Position numbers and translations under genes: made by a program
Shown here: positions 45,694 to 55,466 of the stretch, in pieces
Layout of the letters: every line of letters begins with the position of its first letter
How positions within the stretch are numbered: the stretch's first letter is position 1
DNA from: Oceaniferula flava
GTDB lineage: Bacteria > Verrucomicrobiota > Verrucomicrobiia > Verrucomicrobiales > Akkermansiaceae
NCBI RefSeq assembly: GCF_016811075.1
Contig: NZ_JAFBGL010000007.1
Location: forward strand, 62,001 to 126,000
Direction: 5' to 3'
Length of the DNA stretch: 64,000 nucleotides
The notes under the pieces: generated by a model
Database searches by the model: none
What the model saw: the letters and a program-made list of their open reading frames with translations, nothing else
What the model was told of the DNA's origin: nothing

Positions 45694-46741
45694 TCCCACA
45701 CGCCGCCATTTCCTACGTTCCGCCATCGGTGCCGCCGGTGGCTGCATGTCCGGGCTGCCGCTGATGGGGCTGGGCCAGGATGCCGCGCAAAAGCTTGCCG
45801 GCGTTTCCGTGGAAGATCTTCCGCGCCTGAAGGGGAAGCTGACGCTCTACCTCGGACGTGGCGAAGGCGGACTGTATGAGCGCGTCATCGATGCGGTGAA
45901 AAAGCGCAATCCGGATCTCCGACTCAGCATCCGCCGCGGACCCACCGCGGCACTGGCGAACACCATCGTCGCCGAGGCGAAAATGGGCCTGGTCCGCGCC
46001 GACGTCTTCTGGGCGGTCGATTCCGGAGCCATCGGACTGGTCGCCGGCACCGGCAAGGCGCGCAAGCTGCCCGATACGATTACCAGCCAAGTCGACGAAC
46101 GCTTCCGCTACGATAACTGGGTGCCGATTTCGGGTCGCATCCGCACCATCCCCTTCCACACCGGTAAACTCAAAGCTGCCGATGTGCCGAAGACACTTTC
46201 GGAAATTGCCGACAGCGATCTCACCATCGGCTGGGCCCCGGCTTACGGAGCTTTTCAATCGTTTGTCTCCGCCATGCGGATCCTGCGCGGTGACGAGGCC
46301 ACCAAGAAATGGCTGATCGCCACCAAGAAACGTGCCAAATCCTACGCCGGCGAACTCGGTGCCGTCATGGGCGTGGCTCGTGGCGAAGTGGACATCGCCT
46401 TTGCCAATCACTACTACACCCTGCGACTGAAAGCAGGCGATCCGGACGCCAAGGTGGACCTCGCATTCACCAACAACGATGCCGGCTGTCTGCTCAATGC
46501 CTCCGGCGCCATGACCCTGCGCGGCGGCGAGCTGGCGCAGAATTTCGTCCGCTACCTCCTCAGTCGCGAAGCGCAATCATTCCTCGCCTCGGAAGCCTAT
46601 GAAATCCCGATGCTGCCGAGCGTCACCATGCCGAAAGGCCTGCCCGACCTCGCTGACATCCATCCGCCGAAGGTCGACCTCGCCCAGCTGGCGGATCTCG
46701 CCCCCACCTTGCGACTGATGCGCAGCACCGGGGTCTTGTAA
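45683..46741 (+). CDS. Tat-exported iron(III)-type ABC binding protein
   Basis: The protein has 352 residues. TRRHFLRSAIGAAGG is a twin-arginine signal. The FbpA-like fold contains KLTLYLGRGEGGLYERVIDAV, AEAKMGLVRADVFWAVDSGAIGLV and VARGEVDIAFANHYYTLRL, the last with the tyrosine pair used to bind iron in this family. It overlaps the FTR1-like gene by 11 bp. The permease follows after 98 bp. It is only distantly related to the 508-residue binding protein at 14051. Confidence 0.88.
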   Translation: MPFNPTRRHFLRSAIGAAGGCMSGLPLMGLGQDAAQKLAGVSVEDLPRLKGKLTLYLGRGEGGLYERVIDAVKKRNPDLRLSIRRGPTAALANTIVAEAKMGLVRADVFWAVDSGAIGLVAGTGKARKLPDTITSQVDERFRYDNWVPISGRIRTIPFHTGKLKAADVPKTLSEIADSDLTIGWAPAYGAFQSFVSAMRILRGDEATKKWLIATKKRAKSYAGELGAVMGVARGEVDIAFANHYYTLRLKAGDPDAKVDLAFTNNDAGCLLNASGAMTLRGGELAQNFVRYLLSREAQSFLASEAYEIPMLPSVTMPKGLPDLADIHPPKVDLAQLADLAPTLRLMRSTGVL

Positions 46742-46839
46742 AACTCGGAACTTCTCAAGCTCAAGCAGGCCGGTCACCGCTCGATGCGCTCCCAGTAGCC
46801 ATTGACGCGGAGGCCGGCCGGCCCTTATAACCGCATGCG

Positions 46840-48444
46840 ATGACCCGCTGGCTAAGCCGCTACCCTTCCTACCTGCTCTCCGCTGTGATTGCGGTGCTGG
46901 CGCTAGCTCCTATTGCGGTGCTCTACTACCTGGCTAAGGGAGCGGAGGTTTATTTCAGCGAGGAAACGTGGCGAATTCTCAAAAACACCCTGCTGCTCAC
47001 AGCCACCACCGTGGTGGGGTCGATCGTGATCGGGGTGCCGCTTGCCTTCCTAACAGCCTACTGCAAGCTACCGCTCCAGCGCCTCTGGGTGATCGCACTG
47101 GCCACGCCCTTGGCGATGCCCAGCTACCTCGGCGCCTTCACCTTCTACGCCGCCTTCGGCAAGGGCGGTGAGCTCGAAAAGTTGATTGGTTTGACCTTGC
47201 CCAGAATGGAGGGACTGGCGGGTGCCACCGTGGTGATGACGCTTTACAGTTACCCCTTTGTTTTTCTAACAACACGCGCTGCACTGCGAGGACTGGACGG
47301 AAATATCGTCAATGCCGCCCGCACTCTCGGGCTCTCGTTGCCGGGCTCCCTCTGGCGAGTGGTGCTGCCACGGGTGCGCAATGGCATCGCCGCCGGCTCT
47401 TTGCTGGTGGCGCTCTACACGCTCTCGGATTTCGGCACACCGGCGATCATGCAGCTGGACACCTTCACGCGTGCCATCTTTGTGGAATACAATGCCTTCG
47501 GCCTCGACCGCGCCGCCCTGTTCTCGCTGCAGTTGATTTTCCTCGTGGTGGTGGTGCTGGTGGCCGAGTTTTGCTTTCGCAGCGTGCGGGAAAATAGCGG
47601 CCATTGTTTGTCGCTACAGCCGAGCCGTGCGGGTGTCGCATTTTCCCTGATACCAGTGGCCGGCATTGTCGCTTTGGCTATCGGGTTACCGCTACTGATC
47701 TTCGGTATCTGGCTGAAGCGCGAGGGGGCGGGAGACTTTGATCAAATCATCGCCTGGAACTCACTCAAGGTCTCGCTGATCGCTGCGGGCGTGGCGGTGA
47801 TCGTGGCTCTGCCGGTGGCTTATGCGGCAACGATTGGAAAGGTCGGTCGTTTCCTCGAACGCATCGTCTACCTCGGCTACGGCGTGCCTGGAATCGTCAT
47901 GGGCACCGCCCTGGTTTACCTCGGACTGCGCGCCGAGGCTGAGATTTACAAAGCGTCTGAGGAGAACCCAGAGGTGACTCAGTTTCTGGAGAAATGGGGG
48001 CTGGAGGAGCCGTTTTTGTATCAGACGTTGGCTTTGTTAGTGATCGCCTACGTGCTGCGTTTTCTGCCGCTGGCGGTGGGCACGATTCGGGCGACTTTGG
48101 AAAAAATCGATGGCAACATGGTGCACGCCGCGCGCACCTTGGGGGCCGGTCGCAGTGAGGTCTTCCTACGGGTAACCATGCCGCTGGCCATGCGGGGAAT
48201 CGTCGCCGGAGCCGCCTTGGTTTTCCTCGAAACCATGCGCGAGCTGCCCGCCACCCTGCTGCTGCGCCCGAATGAATACGAAACCTTGACCACGGAAATC
48301 TGGCTGGTCTACGAGGCTGGCTACTTCGGCCGCGCCGCCATCCCCGGGCTGTTACTGGTCTTGTTTTCCGCCATCGGTCTGGCCATCATGCTCGCCGGTG
48401 AGCGGAGGGCTGAGAAACTTCTGCTCCACCAGGAAGAATCATGA
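46840..48444 (+). CDS. ABC transporter permease, fused double domain (iron type)
   Basis: The protein has 534 residues and about 12 transmembrane segments in two halves. EAA-like loops are NAARTLGLSLPGSLWRVVLPRVRNG near 165 and HAARTLGAGRSEVFLRVTMPLAMRG near 430. It overlaps the ATPase gene by 4 bp. The structure parallels the permease at 12348, but the two are not near-identical copies, so the genome has two separate iron-type systems. Confidence 0.9.
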   Translation: MTRWLSRYPSYLLSAVIAVLALAPIAVLYYLAKGAEVYFSEETWRILKNTLLLTATTVVGSIVIGVPLAFLTAYCKLPLQRLWVIALATPLAMPSYLGAFTFYAAFGKGGELEKLIGLTLPRMEGLAGATVVMTLYSYPFVFLTTRAALRGLDGNIVNAARTLGLSLPGSLWRVVLPRVRNGIAAGSLLVALYTLSDFGTPAIMQLDTFTRAIFVEYNAFGLDRAALFSLQLIFLVVVVLVAEFCFRSVRENSGHCLSLQPSRAGVAFSLIPVAGIVALAIGLPLLIFGIWLKREGAGDFDQIIAWNSLKVSLIAAGVAVIVALPVAYAATIGKVGRFLERIVYLGYGVPGIVMGTALVYLGLRAEAEIYKASEENPEVTQFLEKWGLEEPFLYQTLALLVIAYVLRFLPLAVGTIRATLEKIDGNMVHAARTLGAGRSEVFLRVTMPLAMRGIVAGAALVFLETMRELPATLLLRPNEYETLTTEIWLVYEAGYFGRAAIPGLLLVLFSAIGLAIMLAGERRAEKLLLHQEES

Positions 48445-49487
48445 AGCTAGAAATCGACAAGCTATGCGCCGGCTACGGCAAGGCCACGGTGGTGGAGAAC
48501 TTGAACCTCAAGCTTGAGGGCAACGAGATCTTGATGCTAGTGGGGCCGACCGGTTGTGGCAAATCGACGATTCTACGCACCCTCGCCGGCATCCTCCCTG
48601 TGACCAGCGGCGAGATCAGGATGAACGATCTCCGCATCACTAAGGGAAACCCGGTGCCGCCGGAGAAACGCCATATCGGTATGGTGTTCCAAGATTTCGC
48701 CCTTTTCCCCCATCTCAATGTGGAGAAGAACATCGGCTTCCGCCTGCGTGACAAGTCTGAGGTTAAGCACTGGATCGAGGTTCTCGGGCTGGAGTCGCAT
48801 CGGCGCGCGATGCCGCAGACACTTTCCGGCGGGCAGAAACAACGGGTTGCGCTGGCCCGCGCCCTCGCCCATCAGCCATCGCTGATGCTGCTCGACGAAC
48901 CTCTTTCCAATCTCGATGCCGCCCTCAAGGACAGCCTACGCTGGACCATCCGCGATGCCCTCAAGGAAGCTGGCGTGCCTGCCGTCTGGGTGACCCACGA
49001 TCAGGACGAAGCGATGTCCATCGGCGATCGAGTGGGGATCCTCAACCAAGGAAAGCTGGAACAGCTCGATACGCCGGAGAATTGCTTCGAACACCCATCC
49101 AGTCGCTTCGTCGCCGAATTTCTCGGTGACGCATCCTTTTTATCCGCCCAACTTCAGGAAAACCGGGCCGACACCCCACTCGGTAGCGTGCCGGTGATTG
49201 CGGTCGATTGCCCACCGTCCGGCGATATCCAGCTACTCGTGCGCCCCGACGATTTCACCCTCACCGAAAGCGCCGAGCCCAATGCGCAGCTTATCTGGTC
49301 GCGCTTCGAAGGAGGCTCCCGACTTTGCAAGGTGAAGCTGAACGAGGGCGGCGAGGAGGTCAAAGTCCGCGTCAGCCATGAAGTTCAGCCCGCTCCCGGC
49401 GAAGCCGTGCGCTTGGATGTGATTGCCAGCCATCCCCTGATGGCGTTCAGAAGGGAGGGTGGACATTCTTGTCCGCCGGCAAGCTAA
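48441..49487 (+). CDS. ABC transporter ATPase (iron type, FbpC-like)
   Basis: The protein has 348 residues. Walker A is LVGPTGCGKSTILR, Q-loop MVFQDFALFPHL, signature TLSGGQKQRVALARAL, Walker B LMLLDEPLSNLD and switch VTHDQDEAMS. The C-terminal TOBE domain (about 240-340) includes QLLVRPDDFTL. It is the last gene of the FTR1-like/binding protein/permease/ATPase operon. Confidence 0.93.
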   Translation: MKLEIDKLCAGYGKATVVENLNLKLEGNEILMLVGPTGCGKSTILRTLAGILPVTSGEIRMNDLRITKGNPVPPEKRHIGMVFQDFALFPHLNVEKNIGFRLRDKSEVKHWIEVLGLESHRRAMPQTLSGGQKQRVALARALAHQPSLMLLDEPLSNLDAALKDSLRWTIRDALKEAGVPAVWVTHDQDEAMSIGDRVGILNQGKLEQLDTPENCFEHPSSRFVAEFLGDASFLSAQLQENRADTPLGSVPVIAVDCPPSGDIQLLVRPDDFTLTESAEPNAQLIWSRFEGGSRLCKVKLNEGGEEVKVRVSHEVQPAPGEAVRLDVIASHPLMAFRREGGHSCPPAS

Positions 49488-49558
49488 GGGCAGTGCTCTT
49501 GGGTTGCGGGCAGGGGTTGCCCATGGACAGGAATGTCCATGCTCCGTTCCGCTCTTTC

Positions 49559-51961
49559 CTAACGGAAGGTGATCGGCAGTGTTTTGGTCAGGTGAGCCAA
49601 CAGCTTCTGGTGTGCGTCGTCCACTTCCTTGGCCTTCAGGGTGCGCTCCGGGGAGCGGTAGTGGAAGGTGTAGGCGATGGATTTTTTATCGGCAGGCAGT
49701 TTTTCGCCGGTGGGATCGGTGAACAGATCGAAGCAGGCGGAGGAAACTAACAGCATCTCGTTGTGCTTCTTAATCGCTTTCTCGATGTCCGCATTTGGCA
49801 TGTCCACGGGAGCTTCCATGGCGGCGTCACGACTCGATCCGGGGAACTGGGGAAGTTCATCCGCCTGAGAGGTTCCAGCACCGAGCTGCTGGCACTTTTT
49901 CAGCTCCAGCTCAGCGAGGTAGATCGGTGTGTTCGAGCCAAGCTCGCGGCACTTCGCCGGGCTGAGCTGGGCGAAGGCACCGATCGGCTTGCCATCGCAC
50001 TGAATGTCAGCAGCCAGGATGAAGCCGTCGCGTTTGCGCGGTGTGAATTGGATGTCTTTGTTTGGCAGCAGAGATTCGATCACAGCTTTGAGATCGAAGG
50101 CATCGATGCTCTTGCTGTCGGCCGACCAACCGGACGGTGAGGCATCGCCCCCCATCAGCAGTGCCAGCGAATCCGCCTCCAAGTCCTTCGCCTTGCCGCC
50201 TCCGGCATTGCGGAACTGGCGACCGATCTCGAAGAAACGCAGCGACTTCACGCCCTGGCGGATGTTACGCGCGGCAGTGGCGACCAGACCAGGAGTCAGA
50301 GAAGGACGCATGATCGCGTGGTCTTCGCTCAGTGGCAGGGCGACACGAATGACATCACCATCCATCAGCGGACGGAGTGGCAACGCGGTGTCCATCTGCG
50401 GCACGGTGGCCTCGGTGGAGCTTTCGGCGATGAGTTTGATCGTCTGGGTTTCGTAGAACCCGAGAGCGGCGAGCGTCTTACGCTGGGCCATTTGGTAATC
50501 GTAGGCGGCATCGACCGCGCTTTCCTGCACGAAGGTGCCGGTGTAGCGTGAGGGAACTTTGTCGAGACCGTGGACGCGGGCGACTTCTTCCACGAGGTCG
50601 ATGTGGCGCGGCAGGTCGAGACGATAGCTGGGGACTTGCCACTTGTTGTCGGCGACCTTGTCCAGTCCGAGGCGAGTAAGAATATCTTCGGCATCGGCAA
50701 GGGAAATAGAACCTCCCATCAGCTGGTCCAGCTTGGCGGCATCGAGCTCCACTTCGCTGGTGAGCACAGGAGCTTCTCCGGCCACAGCGGTGGCGCCTTC
50801 AATGCTGCCACCAGCCAGCTCGGTGATCAATTTCGCGACGAACGCGGAGGAGGTCAGCACTGCTTGCGGATCGCTACCACGCTCGAAGCGATAGGAGGAA
50901 TCCGAGCTGAGTGCCAGTCGGCGTGAGCTGCGACGGATATTCGATGGCGTGAAGTAGGCGCTTTCCAGAATGACGTCGGTGGTGGTTTCGGTAACACCGC
51001 TATCGAGCCCACCCATGATGCCACCGAGCGCAAGCGCTTTGCCGGAGGCGTCTGAGATCACCACATCGTCGGCGGCGAGCTTGTAGTCGACTTCGTCGAG
51101 AGCTTTGAACGTTTCGCCATCGGCGGCCATGCGGATATCGAGAGCGCCTTTTACTTTCGCGGCATCGAAGGCGTGCAGCGGGTGGCCGAGCTCGTGCAGG
51201 GCGTAGTTGGTGATATCGACGACGTTATTGATCGGGCGCAGGCCGATCGCTTCCAGCTTGGTCTTCAACCATTCGGGCGACTCGGTAACCTTCACACCGG
51301 AGATTTTCACGGCGGTGTAGTACGGGCAGGAGTCGGTGGCGTTGAGTTGGATCAGACCAGCCGCACCGGTCGTTTCGGGAGTTTCGAGTGCCGGAGATTT
51401 GCGATCGATGCCAGCCAGTGCACCGAGCTCGCGGGCCATGCCGGTGTGGGAAAGCAGGTCGGGGCGGTTTGGTGTGACTTCGACTTCGATGATGGTATCG
51501 GCATCGAACATGTCTTGCAGCTTCTCACCGATCACGGCGTCCTCCTGCAGGATCATCAGGCCGTCTTCGGCATCGATCAGGCCGATCTCACCGGCGGCGC
51601 AGAGCATGCCGAGTGATGGCACGCCGCGAAGCTTGCCCTCCTTGATCACGAAGCCGCCACCGAGGTCGGCACCGGGCAGCGCGCAGGGGACTTTATCGCC
51701 CACCTTGTAATTCTTCGCGCCACAGACGATCTGGCGCAGTTCGCCTTCGCCGGCGTCGACCATGCAAACTTTCAGCTTGTCGGCGTCCGGATGCTGCTCG
51801 GCGGATTTCACCTGAGCGACCACGATTTTATCCGATGGCACACCTTTGGATTCGATCCCCTCCACTTCCACACCGGCAAAGGTGAGCAGGTCATCAATTT
51901 CCTGCAGGGACATGTGGGAGAGATCAAGGTGATCGTTGAGCCAGTTGAGTGAGACGTTCAT
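49559..51961 (-). CDS. pheT: Phenylalanine-tRNA ligase beta subunit
   Basis: The protein has 800 residues, normal for the family. An N-terminal EMAP/tRNA-binding OB domain lies at about 40-150 (VVAQVKSAEQHPDADKLKVCMVD). The B3/B4 editing domain contains VEVTPNRPDLLSHTGMARELGAL. B5 lies at about 400-480 and the catalytic-like core after it (MRPSLTPGLVATAARNIRQG). The FDX-ACB domain ends the protein (FPGSSRDAAMEAPVDMPNADIEKAI). pheS is not adjacent, so the genes are split. Confidence 0.96.
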   Translation of the reverse strand: MNVSLNWLNDHLDLSHMSLQEIDDLLTFAGVEVEGIESKGVPSDKIVVAQVKSAEQHPDADKLKVCMVDAGEGELRQIVCGAKNYKVGDKVPCALPGADLGGGFVIKEGKLRGVPSLGMLCAAGEIGLIDAEDGLMILQEDAVIGEKLQDMFDADTIIEVEVTPNRPDLLSHTGMARELGALAGIDRKSPALETPETTGAAGLIQLNATDSCPYYTAVKISGVKVTESPEWLKTKLEAIGLRPINNVVDITNYALHELGHPLHAFDAAKVKGALDIRMAADGETFKALDEVDYKLAADDVVISDASGKALALGGIMGGLDSGVTETTTDVILESAYFTPSNIRRSSRRLALSSDSSYRFERGSDPQAVLTSSAFVAKLITELAGGSIEGATAVAGEAPVLTSEVELDAAKLDQLMGGSISLADAEDILTRLGLDKVADNKWQVPSYRLDLPRHIDLVEEVARVHGLDKVPSRYTGTFVQESAVDAAYDYQMAQRKTLAALGFYETQTIKLIAESSTEATVPQMDTALPLRPLMDGDVIRVALPLSEDHAIMRPSLTPGLVATAARNIRQGVKSLRFFEIGRQFRNAGGGKAKDLEADSLALLMGGDASPSGWSADSKSIDAFDLKAVIESLLPNKDIQFTPRKRDGFILAADIQCDGKPIGAFAQLSPAKCRELGSNTPIYLAELELKKCQQLGAGTSQADELPQFPGSSRDAAMEAPVDMPNADIEKAIKKHNEMLLVSSACFDLFTDPTGEKLPADKKSIAYTFHYRSPERTLKAKEVDDAHQKLLAHLTKTLPITFR

Positions 51962-52148
51962 TTTTTCGGTGGTCGGTGGAAATCAGTGGGCTGTGGTAGG
52001 TAGGCGGTCGGCAGTGACTACCGTGCGGCGCGGTGGGTTTGACCACAGAACGGGGGATTTTTACAGTAAAATTATTGAGTTACCCGCGGTGCGAAAGGCA
52101 GTCGAGCAGCAAGGATAGAGTGAATGCGAAGCCATGTCCGAAGAGGTC

Positions 52149-53090
52149 TCATTGCAAAAGGGTCACGTCGGTGAACATCTTGGACATGGTCGATTTCATC
52201 ATCTTCACGAAATCACGCATGTAGGCGTGCTCGCTGGAGCCCGCTTGGGTGGCGGCATAAAGCTCGCTTTGCAAACCGTTCCGCGTCACTGGGCGCTCGC
52301 TGATATATCCGCTGTCGAGGTGCTGTTTCACCGCCCAACGCGGCAGCACCGCGATCCCCCTGCGACTGGCCACCAGCTGTAAAATGGCCACCGTCAGCTC
52401 GGTTCGCCGCTGCTGCCGGGGACGCACGCCTGCCGGCTGCAGGACTTTACGATACAGGTCCATGCGGCTTTCCGGAATGGGATAACAGATCACGTTTTCC
52501 AGCTCAAAATCACGCGCCGTCAGGTAGTCCTTGGCTAACAGCGGGTGATCATTGGCTAACAAAGCCGGCATTTCAAAGCTGAACAATGGCTGATATTCGG
52601 TGCGCTTGCGCCGCGTGTTGCGCGAGACGATCACCATGTCGGCCCGCCCCTCATCCAACAAGCCTCCCGGATCTGCGTGGAAACCTGAAATCAAATCCAT
52701 CTCCACATCCGGCCACGACTCCCGAAACAAATCCATTGCCGGCATCAGCCAGTCGAAACAGGAGTGGCACTCCACCGCGATGCGCAGCTGCCCTGAGACG
52801 CCTTGCTTCAGTTTGGTTAGATCGCGCTCTGCATCCTCGATCAATCGGCGTACATCGTAAGCCAATCCTAACAAGCGCTCGCCCTCCCTGGTCCACTGCA
52901 GCGGACTGGTTTTGCGCACGTAAAGCGAGGCCTCGTAGCGCTCTTCCAGCGCCTTGATCTGATGCGATAAAGCACTCTGGCTCAGATTCACACGCTCTGC
53001 CGCCCTGGTCAGGCTGCCGGTTTCGGCCAAGGCAATCATCGTCTGCATCTGCCTAAGTTCTAAGTGCTGCATGCCTTCCGCTAACATCAC
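52149..53090 (-). CDS. metR: LysR-family activator MetR
   Basis: The protein has 313 residues. The LysR winged helix (about 8-70) contains TGSLTRAAERVNLSQSALSHQIKALEERY. The effector domain has LRIAVECHSCFDWLMPAMDLFRESWP, very like E. coli MetR (IAIECHSCIQWLTPAL). It would use homocysteine to control metE, which lies divergently 81 bp away. An internal start at 53072 (MQHLELRQMQ) is equally plausible, since GGAAGG lies right before it. Confidence 0.92.
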   Translation of the reverse strand: MMLAEGMQHLELRQMQTMIALAETGSLTRAAERVNLSQSALSHQIKALEERYEASLYVRKTSPLQWTREGERLLGLAYDVRRLIEDAERDLTKLKQGVSGQLRIAVECHSCFDWLMPAMDLFRESWPDVEMDLISGFHADPGGLLDEGRADMVIVSRNTRRKRTEYQPLFSFEMPALLANDHPLLAKDYLTARDFELENVICYPIPESRMDLYRKVLQPAGVRPRQQRRTELTVAILQLVASRRGIAVLPRWAVKQHLDSGYISERPVTRNGLQSELYAATQAGSSEHAYMRDFVKMMKSTMSKMFTDVTLLQ

Positions 53091-53095
53091 AGAAT

Positions 53096-53133
53096 CATTA
53101 TTTCAATTCATATTGTCACCCTCATCATTTCAT
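53096..53133. promoter_or_regulatory. Paired candidate MetR sites in the metR-metE gap
   Basis: TCATTATTTCA (53096-53106) and TCATCATTTCA (53123-53133), on the other strand TGAAATNATGA, are spaced 27 bp apart in the divergent gap. They resemble, but do not equal, the E. coli MetR pattern TGAA-N5-TTCA. Binding is inferred from position. Confidence 0.4.
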
Positions 53134-53171
53134 TATTCTAATCATGCAATTTCCCTCACGCTATTTTGGCA

Positions 53172-55466
53172 ATGCAAAAACAACACATTACAACACACGT
53201 CATCGGCTACCCGCGACTGGGAGCTGGCCGCGAACTGAAGTGGGCGACGGAAAAATTCTGGCGTCAGGAAATCTCAGCCTCAGCGCTGCAAGAGGTCGGC
53301 CGGAAGTTGCGCCGACGTCACTGGCAGGAGCAGCAGGACGCCGGACTGGATTTTGTCACGGTGAACGATTTCAGCTTCTACGACACCACCCTCGATACCG
53401 CCTTGATGTTCGGCATCGTGCCGAAGAGATTTGGCGCATCCGATGCCGACCGGGGACTGAGCGACTACTTCAGCTTCGCCCGTGGCGCCGAGGGCCGTGA
53501 GCCACTGGCGATGACCAAGTGGTTCGACACCAATTACCACTACCTCGTTCCGGAAATCGACGACGACCTGAAATTCACCCTCCATCCAGAGAAAATCCTG
53601 GGGGAACTCGAGGAGGCGATCTCGGCTGGCTACCGCGCCAAGCCAACTTTGTTAGGGCCTGTTAGTCTGCTGTCACTCAGTCGCGCCAGCGACCCCAAGC
53701 ATGGCGATCCGCTGCAACATTTAGAGCAGCTACTCCCCCTCTACGGAGAACTTCTGGAACAACTCTCCGCCGCCGGGGCCGAATGGATTCAGCTCGAAGA
53801 GCCGGTCCTCGCCGACGACCTCAGCGCGGCCCAGCACGCAGCGATTGTCCGCACCTACATGAAGCTCGGGCAGCACAAAGGTGGCAGCCGACTGCTGCTG
53901 GCTAGCTACTACGGCAGCGTCCGGGGCAAGCTGAATACGCTGTTCACCCTACCAATCGATGGCGTCCATCTCGATATCACCGAGCAGCCCGAGGACGCGG
54001 TGACGGCAGCGCGTTACCTCCCGGATGACAAAATCCTCTCGCTGGGGCTGGTGCAAGGCAGAGAAATCTGGGCCGCGAAACTGGCAGAGCTGCGCGAGAT
54101 CGGCGAGGAAGTGTTAGAACACATCGATGCAGAGCGTCTCTGGCTCGCATCGTCCTGTTCTCTGCAACACATGCCTCACACCCTGGAACATGAAAGCGAG
54201 CTCCCCTCTCCGCTGCGCCCTTGGCTCGCCTTCGCCAAGGAAAAGCTCGTGGAACTGCGCCACCTCTCCCAGGCCTTGGCCGGTTCCGCCGATGAGGCTG
54301 TGTTTGCTGCCAATGAGGAAATCCACCGCCGTCGCGCACTCACCCCGGGGGTCGAGGTCGGCAGTTTACGCGAAAGCTACCAGGCTCTGGACCGTGACGA
54401 ACACAAAAGGCGGCTGCCATTTCCCCAACGCATCCCACGGCAACAGCAGCTGCTCCAGCTCCCCGAGTTCCCCACCACCACCATCGGATCCTTTCCGCAA
54501 ACCCAAGAAGTCCGAAGCCAGCGAGCTGCCTTCCGGCGCCGCAAGCTCACCGCCGAGCAGTATCGTGTATTTGTCAAAGACCAGATCCGCAACTGCATCC
54601 GCAAACAGGAAGACATCGGCCTGGACGTGCTGGTGCACGGTGAGTTCGAGCGCAACGACATGGTCGAATACTTTGCCGAAGGACTGAAAGGGGTCGCCAG
54701 TTCACAGTTCGGATGGGTGCAAAGTTACGGCACCCGCTGTGTCAAACCTCCGATCATCTGGGGCGACATCGAACGCCCCAAGGCGATCACCGTGCCGTGG
54801 ATTTCCTATGCTCAGAGCCTTACCAATCGACCCGTCAAAGGCATGCTCACCGGCCCCATCACCATTCTGCAATGGAGTTTTGTGCGTGATGATTTGCCGC
54901 GGGAACAAGTCGCCAAACAAATCGCCTGCGCCATCCGCGCAGAAGTGCTCGATCTCGAACGTGCCGGAACCGCCATCATTCAGGTGGACGAACCGGCGCT
55001 GCGCGAAGGGCTGCCACTGCGCCAAAATGAACAAGCCGCCTACCTCTCCTGGGCCGCAGACGCGTTTAAAATCTCCACCTCCGCAGTGGCGCCGGAAACG
55101 CAGATTCACACGCATATGTGTTACTCCGAGTTCGAGGATATTTTCCAGACCATCATCGATCTGGATGCCGATGTCATCTCCATCGAAACCACGCGCAATC
55201 GGCTCAAGCTGCTAGAGACTTTCCGAAACCACGGCTACCCGAACCAGATCGGCCCAGGCATCTGGGACATCCACTCCCCCTGGGTGCCAAGTGTGGAAAG
55301 CATGACCTCCCTGCTGACCAAAGCAACGGGCATCATCCCACGGGAAAACCTCTGGGTAAATCCGGACTGCGGACTAAAAACCCGCCAATGGAAAGAGAGT
55401 GAGGCATCACTGCGAAACCTCGTCGTCGCCGCCGAACAACTCCGTGCTTGCACGACATTGAGCTAA
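53172..55466 (+). CDS. metE: Cobalamin-independent methionine synthase
   Basis: The protein has 764 residues, normal for MetE. The N-terminal domain is an ancestral copy (GYPRLGAGRELKWATEKFW). The C-terminal catalytic domain starts LPEFPTTTIGSFPQTQEVR and carries zinc ligands in IHTHMCYSEFEDIF (H and C) and in NPDCGLKTRQW (C). It transfers methyl from methyl-tetrahydropteroyl-triglutamate to homocysteine. The ATG at 53172 is preferred to an in-frame TTG at 53166. No strong ribosome site is visible. It is controlled presumably by divergent metR. Confidence 0.97.
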   Translation: MQKQHITTHVIGYPRLGAGRELKWATEKFWRQEISASALQEVGRKLRRRHWQEQQDAGLDFVTVNDFSFYDTTLDTALMFGIVPKRFGASDADRGLSDYFSFARGAEGREPLAMTKWFDTNYHYLVPEIDDDLKFTLHPEKILGELEEAISAGYRAKPTLLGPVSLLSLSRASDPKHGDPLQHLEQLLPLYGELLEQLSAAGAEWIQLEEPVLADDLSAAQHAAIVRTYMKLGQHKGGSRLLLASYYGSVRGKLNTLFTLPIDGVHLDITEQPEDAVTAARYLPDDKILSLGLVQGREIWAAKLAELREIGEEVLEHIDAERLWLASSCSLQHMPHTLEHESELPSPLRPWLAFAKEKLVELRHLSQALAGSADEAVFAANEEIHRRRALTPGVEVGSLRESYQALDRDEHKRRLPFPQRIPRQQQLLQLPEFPTTTIGSFPQTQEVRSQRAAFRRRKLTAEQYRVFVKDQIRNCIRKQEDIGLDVLVHGEFERNDMVEYFAEGLKGVASSQFGWVQSYGTRCVKPPIIWGDIERPKAITVPWISYAQSLTNRPVKGMLTGPITILQWSFVRDDLPREQVAKQIACAIRAEVLDLERAGTAIIQVDEPALREGLPLRQNEQAAYLSWAADAFKISTSAVAPETQIHTHMCYSEFEDIFQTIIDLDADVISIETTRNRLKLLETFRNHGYPNQIGPGIWDIHSPWVPSVESMTSLLTKATGIIPRENLWVNPDCGLKTRQWKESEASLRNLVVAAEQLRACTTLS

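Noticed and set aside
12348-49487. The two iron ABC operons as a recent duplication.
   Set aside because: Gene order differs (ATPase first versus last), binding proteins are 508 versus 352 residues, and the permeases are not close in sequence, so they are separate systems.
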